A stretch of DNA of 64,000 nt from Pedobacter roseus (GCF_014395225.1 NZ_CP060723.1:2170001-2234000), one strand, 5' to 3'; shown: positions 1-7,958, counted from the first letter of the stretch. Translations and numbers: made by a program. The notes: generated by a model from the sequence alone, not told the origin.

Positions 1-2
1 AG

Positions 3-686
3 GCAATGGATGCGGCAGGTAAAGACAGTGCTATTGAACATGTGATGAGCGGATTAAATCCGCAGGGATGTCAGGTATACAGTTTTAAAGTGCCTACCTC
101 TAAAGAATATGAACATGATTTTTTATGGAGGCATTATAAAGCCTTGCCTGAACGTGGAAGGATCGGTATCCATAACCGTTCTCATTATGAGAATGTTTTG
201 GTCTGCAAAGTACATCCCGAATATATTTTGAGTGAAAACATTCCGGGTTTTACGGAAGTAAAAAAGGTTAATAAAGATTTTTGGCAACAACGTTATAAAA
301 GCATCAAAAACTTTGAGGATCATTTAACCGCTAACGGAACAGTGATTCTGAAATTCTTTTTAAATGTGAGTAAAGAGGAGCAAAAAGAACGCTTTTTAGA
401 GCGTATAGAGGATCCTACAAAAAACTGGAAATTTTCTTCAGGAGATATTAAGGAAAGGGCTTTGTGGGATAAATATATGGATGCTTATGAAGATGCGATC
501 AATGCAACAAGTACAGAAGAATTACCCTGGCACATTATACCGGCCGATAAAAAATGGTTTGCCCGTTTGGCCATTAGTGAGATTATCGTCGATAAATTAA
601 AAAGTTTAGATCTTAAATTTCCTGTATTGGGTGAAGATGAAACAGCTAAATTGAGTGAAACCAAGAGTATTTTGCTAAGTGAATAA
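3..686 (+). CDS. ppk2: Polyphosphate kinase 2 family protein, 5' end cut by window
   Basis: PPK2 enzymes move phosphate between polyphosphate and nucleotides. The reading frame is already open at the first bases, so the N-terminus lies outside the window. What remains starts at a Walker A-like MDAAGKD loop. It is followed by the PPK2 pattern FLWRHYKALPERGRIGIHNR and SHYENVLV, the family lid and Walker B region, and by FFLNVSKEEQKERFLER. About 226 residues are visible, against roughly 270-300 for a full PPK2, so some 40-70 residues are missing. The gene converges on rnpB with almost no gap. Whether it prefers ADP, GDP or AMP cannot be told from this part. Family assignment is firm; substrate class is not. 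Confidence 0.9.
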   Translation, partial: AMDAAGKDSAIEHVMSGLNPQGCQVYSFKVPTSKEYEHDFLWRHYKALPERGRIGIHNRSHYENVLVCKVHPEYILSENIPGFTEVKKVNKDFWQQRYKSIKNFEDHLTANGTVILKFFLNVSKEEQKERFLERIEDPTKNWKFSSGDIKERALWDKYMDAYEDAINATSTEELPWHIIPADKKWFARLAISEIIVDKLKSLDLKFPVLGEDETAKLSETKSILLSE

Positions 687-690
687 AAAA

Positions 691-1085
691 ATGCAGGTCT
701 ATAAGCCGGGTTCTGTTTCCTGATTGCTCAGGCTTCTATCATTTATCCACTATAAACGTTGCCGTTTATCTCTAACGACCTACCCACTAACATCGGACGG
801 GCAGCCCTTTATCCCGACATAAAGTTGGGATGTTAGCCTATTTGGTCTTTCAACTCCCGGGGTTTACAAACCACTGCAGTCGCCTGCAATGCTCGTGCGC
901 TCTTACCGCACGTTTTCACCCTTACCACAACATAAAGTCGGGGCGGTATATTTTCTGCTGCACTAATCCGTAATTCAGGTTTTCATTCCTGAACCCCTTT
1001 CCGTTAGAAAGCGGGATGCCCTGCGTTGCCCGGACTTTCCTCTCTCCCGGTTTTACCCGAAACAGCGATAGAACAACCTGCATTT
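691..1085 (-). ncRNA. rnpB: RNase P RNA (bacterial class A)
   Basis: This is the catalytic RNA of RNase P, which matures tRNA 5' ends. Read on the minus strand it begins near ATGCAGGTTG and soon shows the conserved GAGGAAAGTCCGGGC block of helix P4/J3-4. It ends with ACAGAACCCGGCTTATAGAC, the conserved 3' block. The first and last about eight bases can pair to form helix P1. The length of about 395 nt fits a class A RNA. Ends are estimated from P1 pairing, so they may be off by a few bases. No protein gene overlaps it. Confidence 0.95.
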
Positions 1086-1089
1086 TGCG

Positions 1090-1121
1090 CAAAGATGGTG
1101 TTTTTATTCAAAAGATCACAA
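1090..1121 (-). promoter_or_regulatory. Probable rnpB promoter
   Basis: On the minus strand there is a TTG (1121-1119), a 21-base spacer and CATCTTTG (1097-1090), close to the Bacteroidota -33 TTTG / -7 TAnnTTTG consensus with one mismatch. It would start transcription near 1085, which is the 5' end expected from the rnpB P1 helix. That agreement is the main support. Confidence 0.4.
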
Positions 1122-1130
1122 TTATGGTTC

Positions 1131-1589
1131 CTATTCATTTGCTAACCTATAGATTTCATCTAGCACTTTTTTCGAAAATCTAAAATTGGTCTGTTGTATT
1201 TTTTGAAAAATGGGTTTTACTGAAGTAAGTACACCAACTTTTTTTGCCTTTAGAATTATGCCTAGTGTACCAGTATAAAGAAGATTTAACCGCTCAGCTG
1301 TTTTTCTGCCTTTACTATCATCTAAAATAAGAAGAGAGTTTTCTGATTCCATCGCTAATGCTATAGCACTTGCTTCACCGGCATCAATATCCAATGAGTT
1401 TTGAAATGAAATGTCGTTTGGATTTCTGATCTCAATCCATTCAGGTAAAGGAGAGCCAAATTCGGCTGCAATTGTATTTGTAGTGACAATTTTTGAAAAA
1501 AGCGACCTTAAAAGGTTAAATTCTCCAATATTTTCTAATAAAATGAAACAGGTTGTATCAGCAATTACAATTTCATAATTTTTCCGCAT
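1131..1589 (-). CDS. PIN-like toxin, DUF3368 family
   Basis: A 152-residue protein of the DUF3368 group, a branch of the PIN ribonuclease fold found in VapC-like toxins. The pattern fits: an early acidic site (VIADTTCFI, D11), a middle acidic stretch DAGEASAIALA (D69 and E72) and a later LILDDSKGR (D95/D96), which together would form the metal-binding site of an RNA-cutting enzyme. It lies directly downstream of the UPF0175 gene and overlaps it by 17 bp, the usual antitoxin-first order. All expected acidic residues are present, so the toxin looks intact. RNA target unknown. Confidence 0.8.
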   Translation of the reverse strand: MRKNYEIVIADTTCFILLENIGEFNLLRSLFSKIVTTNTIAAEFGSPLPEWIEIRNPNDISFQNSLDIDAGEASAIALAMESENSLLILDDSKGRKTAERLNLLYTGTLGIILKAKKVGVLTSVKPIFQKIQQTNFRFSKKVLDEIYRLANE

Positions 1590-1800
1590 CTTTTAATATT
1601 TCTGAAGCGGGATAATTAAGTAATGATACGCCATAATCAGATAGCAATTCTGCAAAGGTACGTTTAGGCAAGTCAACCATAGCTGCAGCCTGACCTAATG
1701 ATAATTTTCCAGATTCGTAGAGTTTTGCTGCAATGAAACGTACGGTATCATGCTCATGTTTGCCTAAGCTATCGGGAACTTGAAGGGTTATCGTTGTCAT
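1573..1800 (-). CDS. UPF0175 family antitoxin
   Basis: A 75-residue protein with the UPF0175 pattern: a short N-terminal strand (TITLQVPDSL), then a helical part with AAKLYESGKLSLGQAAAMVDLPKRTFAELLSDYGVS cut here only as description of residues 25-60, which resembles a small helix-turn-helix. These proteins pair with DUF3368 PIN toxins and are expected to bind the toxin and probably their own promoter. The coding end overlaps the toxin start by 17 bp, implying translational coupling. No partner other than the adjacent PIN gene is needed to explain it. Confidence 0.75.
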   Translation of the reverse strand: MTTITLQVPDSLGKHEHDTVRFIAAKLYESGKLSLGQAAAMVDLPKRTFAELLSDYGVSLLNYPASEILKDAEKL

Positions 1801-1823
1801 ACCCTAAATATACGAAATAATAT

Positions 1824-2246
1824 TTATTTACAATTCTGCAAATCTTTCGAAACCTTTGTATAGGGTACAAATCCTTGCTTATTTCCAAACGAATTGGTTA
1901 CAAAAACCATTACCTGTGCTACGTCAATATCAGCCAGTTCAGGGAAGGCTGGCATTTTTTCTTTGTATTCTTTACCATGAATGATCAACGTTTCATTTGC
2001 TCCGTTTTTAATAAAACATGCCAAACGGGCTTTATTTGACTTTAAAAACACTGAATCGGTTAAAGGCGGTGCAAGCTGACCCAAGCCTTCACCATTTTCA
2101 CCATGGCAATTTTGGCATTTGGCTTTATAAATATCTTTTCCGTTCGACATGTAATTTTGCAGATCAATGGTTTCTTGATTTTGGCAGGAAACAATGATGC
2201 CTATAATAAAAAGGAAAAAGATTGAACTGATGATGTACTTGCGCAT
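1824..2246 (-). CDS. Cytochrome c lipoprotein
   Basis: A small mono-heme c-type cytochrome carried by a lipoprotein signal. The start chosen is the ATG at 2246, giving a membrane-spanning signal that ends in the lipobox IIVSC; an upstream in-frame ATG would extend translation through an intergenic inverted repeat and is rejected. The heme site CQNCH lies at about residues 45-49, and a later methionine in EKMPAFPEL is the probable sixth ligand (class I pattern). It should shuttle electrons on the periplasmic or outer face. It is the last gene of the minus-strand cluster holding SCO1, a YHS protein and a di-heme peroxidase. Confidence 0.88.
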   Translation of the reverse strand: MRKYIISSIFFLFIIGIIVSCQNQETIDLQNYMSNGKDIYKAKCQNCHGENGEGLGQLAPPLTDSVFLKSNKARLACFIKNGANETLIIHGKEYKEKMPAFPELADIDVAQVMVFVTNSFGNKQGFVPYTKVSKDLQNCK

Positions 2247-2265
2247 AGATGTTTTGTTGTGAAAA

Positions 2266-2351
2266 TCGTCATTTCGAGCGGAATGAAATGGAGCCGAGAA
2301 ATCTATAAAGATAGATCTCTCCATTCCACTGCGTTTCAGTCGAGATGACGA
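2266..2351. repeat. Intergenic inverted repeat, GTCATTTCGA type
   Basis: The left end TCGTCATTTCGAG and right end CGAGATGACGA are inverted copies, enclosing GAGAAATCT and AGATCTCTC. Near copies occur at 14209-14284 and, in part, at 21608-21649. It sits between SCO1 and the cytochrome c gene and can fold into a long imperfect hairpin. Confidence 0.85.
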
Positions 2352-2360
2352 CTTAGATTA

Positions 2361-3011
2361 TTACTTTTTATATTCAGCCAATAAAACAGGAATATCCTTT
2401 TTTAATTGCTCTACCTGATCTTCTTTGGTACCATCATAAGCACCGCGGATACGTCTGTCTTTATCAATTAAAACCAAATAGCCTTGGTGGATATAACCAT
2501 CCTTAGCAGTACTGTCTTCGCCAACTGCCACCAAGTAGTTTTTTTCGGCCAAAGTGTACACGCTATCTTTAGTACCATAAAGAAACTGCCACTTCGGACC
2601 ATCAACGCCTAATTTTTGAGCATACTTTTTCAAAACATGAGGTTTATCGTATTTAAAATCAATCGTGTGTGATACAAACATTACATCTGGATTGGTTTTA
2701 AAGTCATTATAAACCGTCATTAAATTGCGGTGCATGGTAGGGCAGATGGTGGTGCAGGAAGTAAAAAAGAAATCGGCCACATAAACTTTACCATCCGTCG
2801 CCTTATTGGTAGTTACAACGCTATCCTGGTTTAAGAAAGACCAATTTGGAATGATTTGATAAACGGTATCGATTTTTTCTACACCAGCAGCATCTTTAAC
2901 GGTTTCGGCATGACGCTCGCCATAAAAAGGAAGTTTTCTCTCTTGTTTACAGGCTGTAAATATAGAAATAGCGATTAGGGATACAGCTAAATAAGCAGTG
3001 ATTTTATTCAT
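2361..3011 (-). CDS. SCO1/SenC copper chaperone
   Basis: SCO proteins are thioredoxin-fold, membrane-anchored copper chaperones that help load the CuA centre of cytochrome oxidase or act as thiol reductases. The copper-binding CxxxC is seen as CTTICP at about residues 86-90, in the setting FFFTSCTTICPTMHRN; the third ligand histidine is in GYIHQGYLVL near residue 176. A lipoprotein signal ends in FTAC at the N-terminus. Length 216 is normal. It is preceded by the degenerate 110-bp repeat array and followed by cytochrome c, consistent with a role in respiratory copper supply. Confidence 0.93.
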   Translation of the reverse strand: MNKITAYLAVSLIAISIFTACKQERKLPFYGERHAETVKDAAGVEKIDTVYQIIPNWSFLNQDSVVTTNKATDGKVYVADFFFTSCTTICPTMHRNLMTVYNDFKTNPDVMFVSHTIDFKYDKPHVLKKYAQKLGVDGPKWQFLYGTKDSVYTLAEKNYLVAVGEDSTAKDGYIHQGYLVLIDKDRRIRGAYDGTKEDQVEQLKKDIPVLLAEYKK

Positions 3012-3060
3012 GATGTTATTTTAAAATGTAAATATACGAGGTAATTTGTCTACGACGTTA

Positions 3061-3385
3061 ATTGTTTCGAAAAGTCTGGAGTCAGATGTCGGAAAGTCCG
3101 AAGTTTGGGCGCTTAAAATGTTTTAGTCTCCATATCTTCTGACCTCGGTCTTCCCGACTCCTAACTTGTTAATTGCTTTTAAGAGTCCGGGGTCAGATGT
3201 CGGAAAGTCGGAGGTTTGGGCAACTAAAATATATGGCTCCATATCTTCTGACCTCGGACTCCCGACTCCTAACTTGTTAATTGTTTCGAAAAGTCTGGGG
3301 TCAGATGTTGGAAAGTCCGAAGTTTGGGCGCTTAAAATGTTTTAGTCTCCATATCTTCTGACCTCGGACACCTGACTCCCGACTT
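3061..3385. repeat. Three tandem copies of a degenerate ~110-bp repeat
   Basis: The unit begins TTGTTTCGAAAAGTC and holds GTCAGATGTCGGAAAGTC, GTTTGGGC, CCATATCTTCTGACCTCGG and CCCGACTCCTAACTTG. Copies start at about 3062, 3173 and 3281, so the periods are 111 and 108 bp. Within each unit, the left GTCAGATGTCGGAAAG and the right CTTCTGACCTCGG/CCCGACTCC parts are imperfect inverted matches, so each copy can fold. The array fills the 371-bp gap between the YHS gene and SCO1; no ORF is credible in it. Confidence 0.9.
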
Positions 3386-3644
3386 ATTTTTTTACGTAAT
3401 TTGCTGGCTCCGCTACGAACTTTTGCTTACAGCTTTCTGAACAAAAATTATAGGTAACTTTATTATAAATCGCCGTTTTTGATACATTAGCTTTAATTTT
3501 CATTTTGCAAACGGGATCTGTTACCACTTTTTTTGCTGAATCAATCAGGTTAGTTTTTGGTACTTCTATTATGGGGTTTGCGTTTGATTTTAGCGCTACC
3601 GTGGTTAATCCAATTAGGATTACTATAAAATTTAATTTTTTCAT
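3384..3644 (-). CDS. Secreted YHS-domain protein
   Basis: An 86-residue protein with an N-terminal signal segment (about residues 1-22) and a YHS/TRASH-like metal-binding domain: DPVCKMKI at about 46-53 and YNFCSESCKQKF at about 66-77. The three cysteines form the usual C-x(n)-C-x3-C set for transition metals, often copper. A stretch of asparagine and lysine links the parts. Its place between SCO1 and the peroxidase cluster supports metal handling in the periplasm. Which metal is bound is not shown by the sequence. Confidence 0.85.
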   Translation of the reverse strand: MKKLNFIVILIGLTTVALKSNANPIIEVPKTNLIDSAKKVVTDPVCKMKIKANVSKTAIYNKVTYNFCSESCKQKFVAEPANYVKK

Positions 3645-3657
3645 TTTGATTTTCTTT

Positions 3658-3732
3658 AAGGTCGGCGGTCGGAAAGACTGAAATTTGGACGGCCTATATC
3701 TTAGAACTCCTGACTTTCCGAGTTCCGACTAT
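3658..3732. repeat. Partial copy of the ~110-bp repeat
   Basis: GGCGGTCGGAAAGACTGAAATTTGG (read in parts) followed by CCTATATCTTAGAACTCCTGAC and GAGTTCCGACT matches the unit of the 3061-3385 array but is shorter and more diverged. It lies between the YHS gene and the next lipoprotein gene. Confidence 0.65.
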
Positions 3733-3734
3733 TA

Positions 3735-4166
3735 TTATTTAACGTTATATATTCTTATCAATGAATCTGATACCCTGGTTACCTTAATATAGCTATCTTC
3801 AACAGCCCTGATTTTGACCATTTCGGATTTGTAATAATCAAGATCTTCCTGGTCCGTTTTTCCTTTAAAATCGTCTTTGAAGAAGTGCATCCAATCCATC
3901 ATTTTTTCATCAGCAGCATTTAATTTTGTAATTAAATCATTGATTTTTTGTTTTTGCAGCAACGAATCCTGAGCAAGTTTAACCTGATCGGAAGTCAAAA
4001 TTTTATCTAACTTCATTTTATTTTTCACTACTTTTTCTCCATCAACCATCAATTTATCATGGATGTTAAGTACTTCCTGGCGTATAGCTTTCGCATCAGG
4101 CTCCGTTTTACAGGAAAAAAGCAGCGCTGTGGCTAAGCTTAACAACAAAATGTTTAGTCTTTTCAT
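3735..4166 (-). CDS. Lipoprotein of unknown function
   Basis: A 143-residue lipoprotein: signal MKRLNILLLSLATALLFSC with lipobox LFSC. The mature part is strongly helical and charged (EVLNIHDKLMVDGEKVVKN, then KMKLDKIL and a run of Lys/Asp/Gln), likely a short coiled coil, ending in a Tyr/Ser-rich tail. The ATG at 4166 is chosen because it puts the signal at the N-terminus; the longer frame would overlap the barrel gene. I do not recognise a family with a known role. It sits directly after the barrel gene and before the YHS gene, so it probably belongs to the same envelope cluster. Confidence 0.75.
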   Translation of the reverse strand: MKRLNILLLSLATALLFSCKTEPDAKAIRQEVLNIHDKLMVDGEKVVKNKMKLDKILTSDQVKLAQDSLLQKQKINDLITKLNAADEKMMDWMHFFKDDFKGKTDQEDLDYYKSEMVKIRAVEDSYIKVTRVSDSLIRIYNVK

Positions 4167-4176
4167 ATTCTTTGAT

Positions 4177-5154
4177 TTAAAAATTATAGGTAATCCCAAC
4201 GTAAACCTTTCCGGCACTCATTGGGTGGTCAGTTTCAGCTTCCCAGATGTTCTTTTGAATACCTGCATTTAGTGCTACATTTTTATAAAAAACATCTACA
4301 CCTGCACCACCCATCAGGTTGTTCATTACGTGCTCTCCGGTTTTTTGACCTTTGTATTTTTCTCCGCCAGAATATTCGTAAAAGAACTGTGCAGAAGGCA
4401 TAACCTGAACATCCTTTCCAATTCTTTGGGTATAAAAAATATTCAGGAAACTGGTTGTACTGTTCGCAATGCCTTCATCACGGCTATTGGTTCCGTTAAC
4501 CTTGTAAGAAGTGTTTAAACTCGCTCCAAATTTGCCCAGACCAACCATATAATTAAGATACACAAAACCATCAGTGCTTCCCGTTCCAGCCTGCATTAGC
4601 GACGAATAGCGGATGCCGGCAGTATTTTTAAAATCATTTTTGCCTGTCGGTAATTTTATACCCGCTCCAGCAATCAGCTGTTGTTTAAAGTTGTCTTCCA
4701 GCTTCTGAACGAGGTGATAACCCGCATATAAATTGATATCGCCAAGGCCAGAAATAGAAGAAGTATAGCCATTATAACGCTCACTGTTAGAAACATAAGG
4801 TAAAATGGCATTAATTTCCAGTTTGCTGTTGATGAAATATTTTCCTCTGATTTCTAAAGAACGGTAAAGCTCGTAATCAGCAGGATTACCTGCATGATTG
4901 GTTATCGGAGAATCCTGACTTCGGGCGGGAATAAAGAAATTTCCCCCATTAGGGAAGAGCGAATGTGATTGCCCCTCATAACCATTAAAAGAACGGTAAC
5001 GGTATAAAAGACTGATACTATTGCGGTTATAATATGGAGTGATTCCCATAAAACAGCCACAAATATCGCAGGCAAAAACCTGGCTGCTGCTGAGTACTAA
5101 AATTAGAATTAATAATTTACGACTCACTGTATAATGTATTTTTGATAAATTCAT
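4177..5154 (-). CDS. Outer-membrane beta-barrel-like protein with CxxCxC N-terminus
   Basis: About 325 residues with a signal segment (KLLILILVLSSSQVFA) and a mature N-terminus ACDICGCFMG. The rest shows alternating hydrophobic and polar residues, many Tyr/Asn/Gly and a C-terminal VYVGITYNF with final aromatic residue, the outer-membrane barrel signature. It overlaps the peroxidase gene by 38 bp from the ATG at 5154; a GTG at 5130 would give a more compact signal peptide and a 14-bp overlap. The three cysteines right after the signal could bind metal. Probably an outer-membrane channel or sensor of the copper cluster; no substrate can be assigned. Confidence 0.75.
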   Translation of the reverse strand: MNLSKIHYTVSRKLLILILVLSSSQVFACDICGCFMGITPYYNRNSISLLYRYRSFNGYEGQSHSLFPNGGNFFIPARSQDSPITNHAGNPADYELYRSLEIRGKYFINSKLEINAILPYVSNSERYNGYTSSISGLGDINLYAGYHLVQKLEDNFKQQLIAGAGIKLPTGKNDFKNTAGIRYSSLMQAGTGSTDGFVYLNYMVGLGKFGASLNTSYKVNGTNSRDEGIANSTTSFLNIFYTQRIGKDVQVMPSAQFFYEYSGGEKYKGQKTGEHVMNNLMGGAGVDVFYKNVALNAGIQKNIWEAETDHPMSAGKVYVGITYNF

Positions 5155-6154
5155 TGTCTGTTAGTGTTTTTAAAAATGCTTTAATCTGCTCTTTTTCTGT
5201 CGAGCTTAAGGGGATGCCATTTTTTAATTGTGCATCCAGATTGGCTGATGCTTTAACGCCAGAATTGTAGTGTTCTATCACCTCATCCAAACTGTAAAAA
5301 CGGCCATCGTGCATGTATGGACTAGTGTATTCAATATTGCGTAAAGTAGGTACGCGGAATTTTCCAAAATCAGATGCTAGGCCTGTAATATGCGATCGCC
5401 CTTCGTCGCTACTTACCAAATCCAAACCATTGCTTCGGTAAGAAAAATCGGTAAAAAAAGGCTCTGCATGGCAGCCGGTGCATTTTTCTTTGAATAGGTT
5501 GTATCCAGCCTGTTCTGTAGGAGTAAAAGAAGTCCCGCTTTCTTTGCGCATCACCTTATCGTATTTTGAATTACCTGAAACCAATACTGCCGTAAATTGC
5601 GTAATCGACTTTAAAATAAGTTGCGAGTTAATTTCTGTTGAACCAAAGGCCTGTTTAAATAAATCGGGATAAGGCGCTGTGTTTTTAAGAAACGCCACGA
5701 TTGTTTGTATATCAGTACCCATTTCGCAGGCATCGGTAATGGCGTTTAATGGCGAAGTTTCGATGTTTTTTACGCCGCCATCCCAAAAGAAAGCTTTTTG
5801 CCAGGCCAGGTTAAAAAGTGGGGGCGTATTCCGCTTTCCCTGACAGTTGTTTACACCATGACTCACTTTATGATCAAGTTGGGTAAAAGCAGCAAACTGC
5901 TGATGGCAGCTTCCGCATGAAACGCTTTTATCGGCCGATAGTCTGGCTTCGTAAAATAATTTCTTGCCCAGTGCAAAACCCGCATTGGTTAATTTATTGT
6001 CTTCGAAATTGTATGCAGGAGCAGGGAAATTAGCCGGAACAGAAAAGGTAATTTTCTTTTCCTCAGGTGTTAGCTCATCTTCATTTTTGCTACAGGCATA
6101 CATCATCGCAATGCTGATTAAAAGCACTGCGATGACGGTTATTTTCCTCAACAT
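5117..6154 (-). CDS. Di-heme cytochrome c peroxidase / MauG-like lipoprotein (MbnH-like)
   Basis: A 345-residue protein with a lipoprotein signal (MMYAC) and two c-heme sites, CGSCH at residues 80-84 and CTGCH at 225-229. Both are placed as in the bacterial cytochrome c peroxidase/MauG family, with RNTPPLFN and FFWDGG between them and PTLRNIEYTSPYMHDG after the second. The gene shares one base with the upstream MbnP-like gene (TAATG), so the two are translationally coupled. In methanobactin systems the MauG-like MbnH modifies a tryptophan of MbnP. The pairing suggests the same relation here. A plain peroxidase is the alternative. Confidence 0.9.
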   Translation of the reverse strand: MLRKITVIAVLLISIAMMYACSKNEDELTPEEKKITFSVPANFPAPAYNFEDNKLTNAGFALGKKLFYEARLSADKSVSCGSCHQQFAAFTQLDHKVSHGVNNCQGKRNTPPLFNLAWQKAFFWDGGVKNIETSPLNAITDACEMGTDIQTIVAFLKNTAPYPDLFKQAFGSTEINSQLILKSITQFTAVLVSGNSKYDKVMRKESGTSFTPTEQAGYNLFKEKCTGCHAEPFFTDFSYRSNGLDLVSSDEGRSHITGLASDFGKFRVPTLRNIEYTSPYMHDGRFYSLDEVIEHYNSGVKASANLDAQLKNGIPLSSTEKEQIKAFLKTLTDNEFIKNTLYSES

Positions 6155-6924
6155 TAATTATGGATGTGATCTAAACGGAATAAACCATTTGCATAATTAT
6201 TGGCTACAATAACAGAATTTGCACCACCCATGGTGAAATTTAAAGTAGCGAAACTGATATCTGTTTTACCTGTAAACAGCGCAGCTGCATTTACAATAAA
6301 GTGCATGTTCGGTTTGCCATCGGTACGTACACGTAGTGGATTTGCCGTATTAATATCTGTAGCAAAAGTTCTGATGGTATTATTCGGATCGGTAACGCCA
6401 CCAATGTGGAAAGTAAGCATATTTCCAGTAGCTGCTGATTGTGGTGAAGTTCCTTCTAGTTTAACGAATATGTAACCGCTGTTCCAGGTCCAGAACATAC
6501 CATTGATTGGATCCAAAGCTCCGGTTTGCGCACCGGCAAAATTACGGGCATAATCTACACCAATGGTATATTCAATCTTCGTATAATCGCCTGTCGGAAC
6601 ATTTTTTAAGGTAATATTTGTCGATTCTGCTTTCGAAGCATCAATTAAAAAATAGCTCTCCGGAATGAGATAAGTCGTTCCATCTGCTTTGCTTAATTTG
6701 ATGTTGCTTACATAATATTTAAATACATTGATTTTAAAATCTTCGCCTTTGGCATTTTTATAAGTAGTGGTATTTAAAACCAACGGACTTCCGTTTACCT
6801 GATTTTCAAACTCGATCGAGAAAGTAGATTTGCTATCTGGAGTAACTTCATCGTTACTTTTTTTACATGAAGATAATATTATAATAGGGCACACCAATGC
6901 CAATAAGTATTGTGATAATTTCAT
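6154..6924 (-). CDS. MbnP-like copper-binding lipoprotein
   Basis: A 256-residue lipoprotein (signal ends ILSSC) matching the MbnP family: FSIEFENQVNGSPL near 35-48, INVFKYYVSNIKL at 65-77, and NGMFWTWNSGYIFVKLEG around 141-158. Trp145 and Trp147 lie in the conserved WxWxxGY block, where family members carry a tryptophan that the partner di-heme enzyme can oxidise. MbnP proteins bind copper outside the cytoplasm. The directly coupled MauG-like gene downstream strongly supports the assignment. No methanobactin precursor or biosynthesis genes are seen here, so it belongs to the wider, non-methanobactin group. Confidence 0.85.
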   Translation of the reverse strand: MKLSQYLLALVCPIIILSSCKKSNDEVTPDSKSTFSIEFENQVNGSPLVLNTTTYKNAKGEDFKINVFKYYVSNIKLSKADGTTYLIPESYFLIDASKAESTNITLKNVPTGDYTKIEYTIGVDYARNFAGAQTGALDPINGMFWTWNSGYIFVKLEGTSPQSAATGNMLTFHIGGVTDPNNTIRTFATDINTANPLRVRTDGKPNMHFIVNAAALFTGKTDISFATLNFTMGGANSVIVANNYANGLFRLDHIHN

Positions 6925-6958
6925 TTTAAGAAAATTGAATAAGTAAAAAATAATTTGC

Positions 6959-7073
6959 TGTCATTCTGAATGCAATGAAGAATCTCTAGCGTCAAGCAGA
7001 AATTAACAGCATAGCAGTGACAGATTGTTGTAGTTCTTATGAAACAGATTCTTCGCTGCGCTCAGAATGACAA
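6959..7073. repeat. Intergenic inverted repeat, TCATTCTGAATG type
   Basis: Ends TGTCATTCTGAATGCAATGA (left) and GCTGCGCTCAGAATGACA (right) are inverted, with AAGAATCT / AGATTCTT inside. Related pieces lie at about 21697-21716 and 55186-55216. It separates the MbnP-like gene from the small gene upstream. Confidence 0.8.
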
Positions 7074-7125
7074 ATAGTCAAAACTGTGCGTTAGCAATGT
7101 CAATACATAGAAACTAAAGATTTAC

Positions 7126-7497
7126 TTAAACCGTTTTCGGTGGATGAAAAATAGAAATCGAAAGATCTTTAACCGGTTTTTCGATATAGAGATTTTCTGA
7201 AGTGATGATAAAATAGGGAAGATGATGATTTAAAGCTACCGTCTGAAACTGAGGTTCGGCTTCGGTAACTCTTTTCAGGTTTTCCTGAGCCTGTTTATTT
7301 TTACCCTCAAGCTCTTTTAGCTTTTTAGCTAAGAAACACTGGCCATCGCAATGGAGTTCAGGATGTTCTTTGTTAATACAGAATACACTCGTAATATACT
7401 CTTTATTCATTTTGTACCCCGAATAAATTGCCAATTGCATAAAACCGTTGGTAACGGTGCATGTAACTAAAAGATATATAAGGAATTTTTTGAACAT
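7126..7497 (-). CDS. Small membrane-anchored protein with HCDGQC motif, unknown role
   Basis: A 123-residue protein with one N-terminal hydrophobic segment (FLIYLLVTCTVTNGFMQLAIY), then YITSVFCINKEHPELHCDGQCFLAKKLKELEGK. The three cysteines and histidine in residues about 39-54 could bind metal or form a disulfide. A charged helix and a short beta-rich tail follow. The same gene type often accompanies metal-related clusters in Bacteroidota, but I cannot name a tested function. It is first in line before the MbnP-like gene, separated by an inverted repeat, so co-transcription is possible but not certain. Confidence 0.65.
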   Translation of the reverse strand: MFKKFLIYLLVTCTVTNGFMQLAIYSGYKMNKEYITSVFCINKEHPELHCDGQCFLAKKLKELEGKNKQAQENLKRVTEAEPQFQTVALNHHLPYFIITSENLYIEKPVKDLSISIFHPPKTV

Positions 7498-7584
7498 TTT
7501 AATTGCGCTGCAAAAGTATTAAAGAATTTGGTTGCAGCAAAGAAAAATAAAAAAGTGGGTGATTTTAAAGTATTAAAAGCGAAG

Positions 7585-7958
7585 TTAAACTTGATATAAG
7601 GTAATGTTTTCTAAGAATTTAAAGTCTTTAAGGTTTAATGTGTAAAGTTCTAAATCATGAAACATTGCTGTAGATGCAATTAAGGCATCTGGAAGATTAA
7701 GATTGTGTGATAAAGAAAATTGCTCCACTAATTTTACTGCTTGTGTGGATATTGGAGAAGAAATAGGTAGAACCACTAAATTATTGATATCTTTTCTGAT
7801 TAACCTTAATTCTTTTTTATTTCTGGCCCCATAAAGTAATTCAGCACAAGTAACATCTGAATTGCAATGCTGTTTTGACCAATGTTTTTAAAAGTTTCGA
7901 TGACGATAGCATTTCCTTTATAAATTTCAATAAAGATGTTTGTATTACACAGAACCAT
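7585..7958 (-). pseudogene. PIN-domain (VapC-like) toxin, single-base frameshift
   Basis: The start ATG at 7958 shares one base with the antitoxin stop. The first part reads MVLCNTNIFIEIYKGNAIVI with the PIN N-terminal pattern and a conserved early site, then runs into a stop after the wrong frame. In the next frame the sequence continues DVTCAELLYGARNKKEL, then LNLPDALIASTAMFHDLELYT to the end at 7585. The span is 374 bases, one short of 125 codons, so a single base is missing near 7855-7860, around AATTCAGATG. Without it the gene would encode about 124 residues with all PIN regions. Real decay and sequence error are both possible. Confidence 0.8.

Noticed and set aside
2247-2324. Upstream extension of the cytochrome c gene
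   Set aside because: It would translate through the GTCATTTCGA inverted repeat and place the lipoprotein signal inside the protein.
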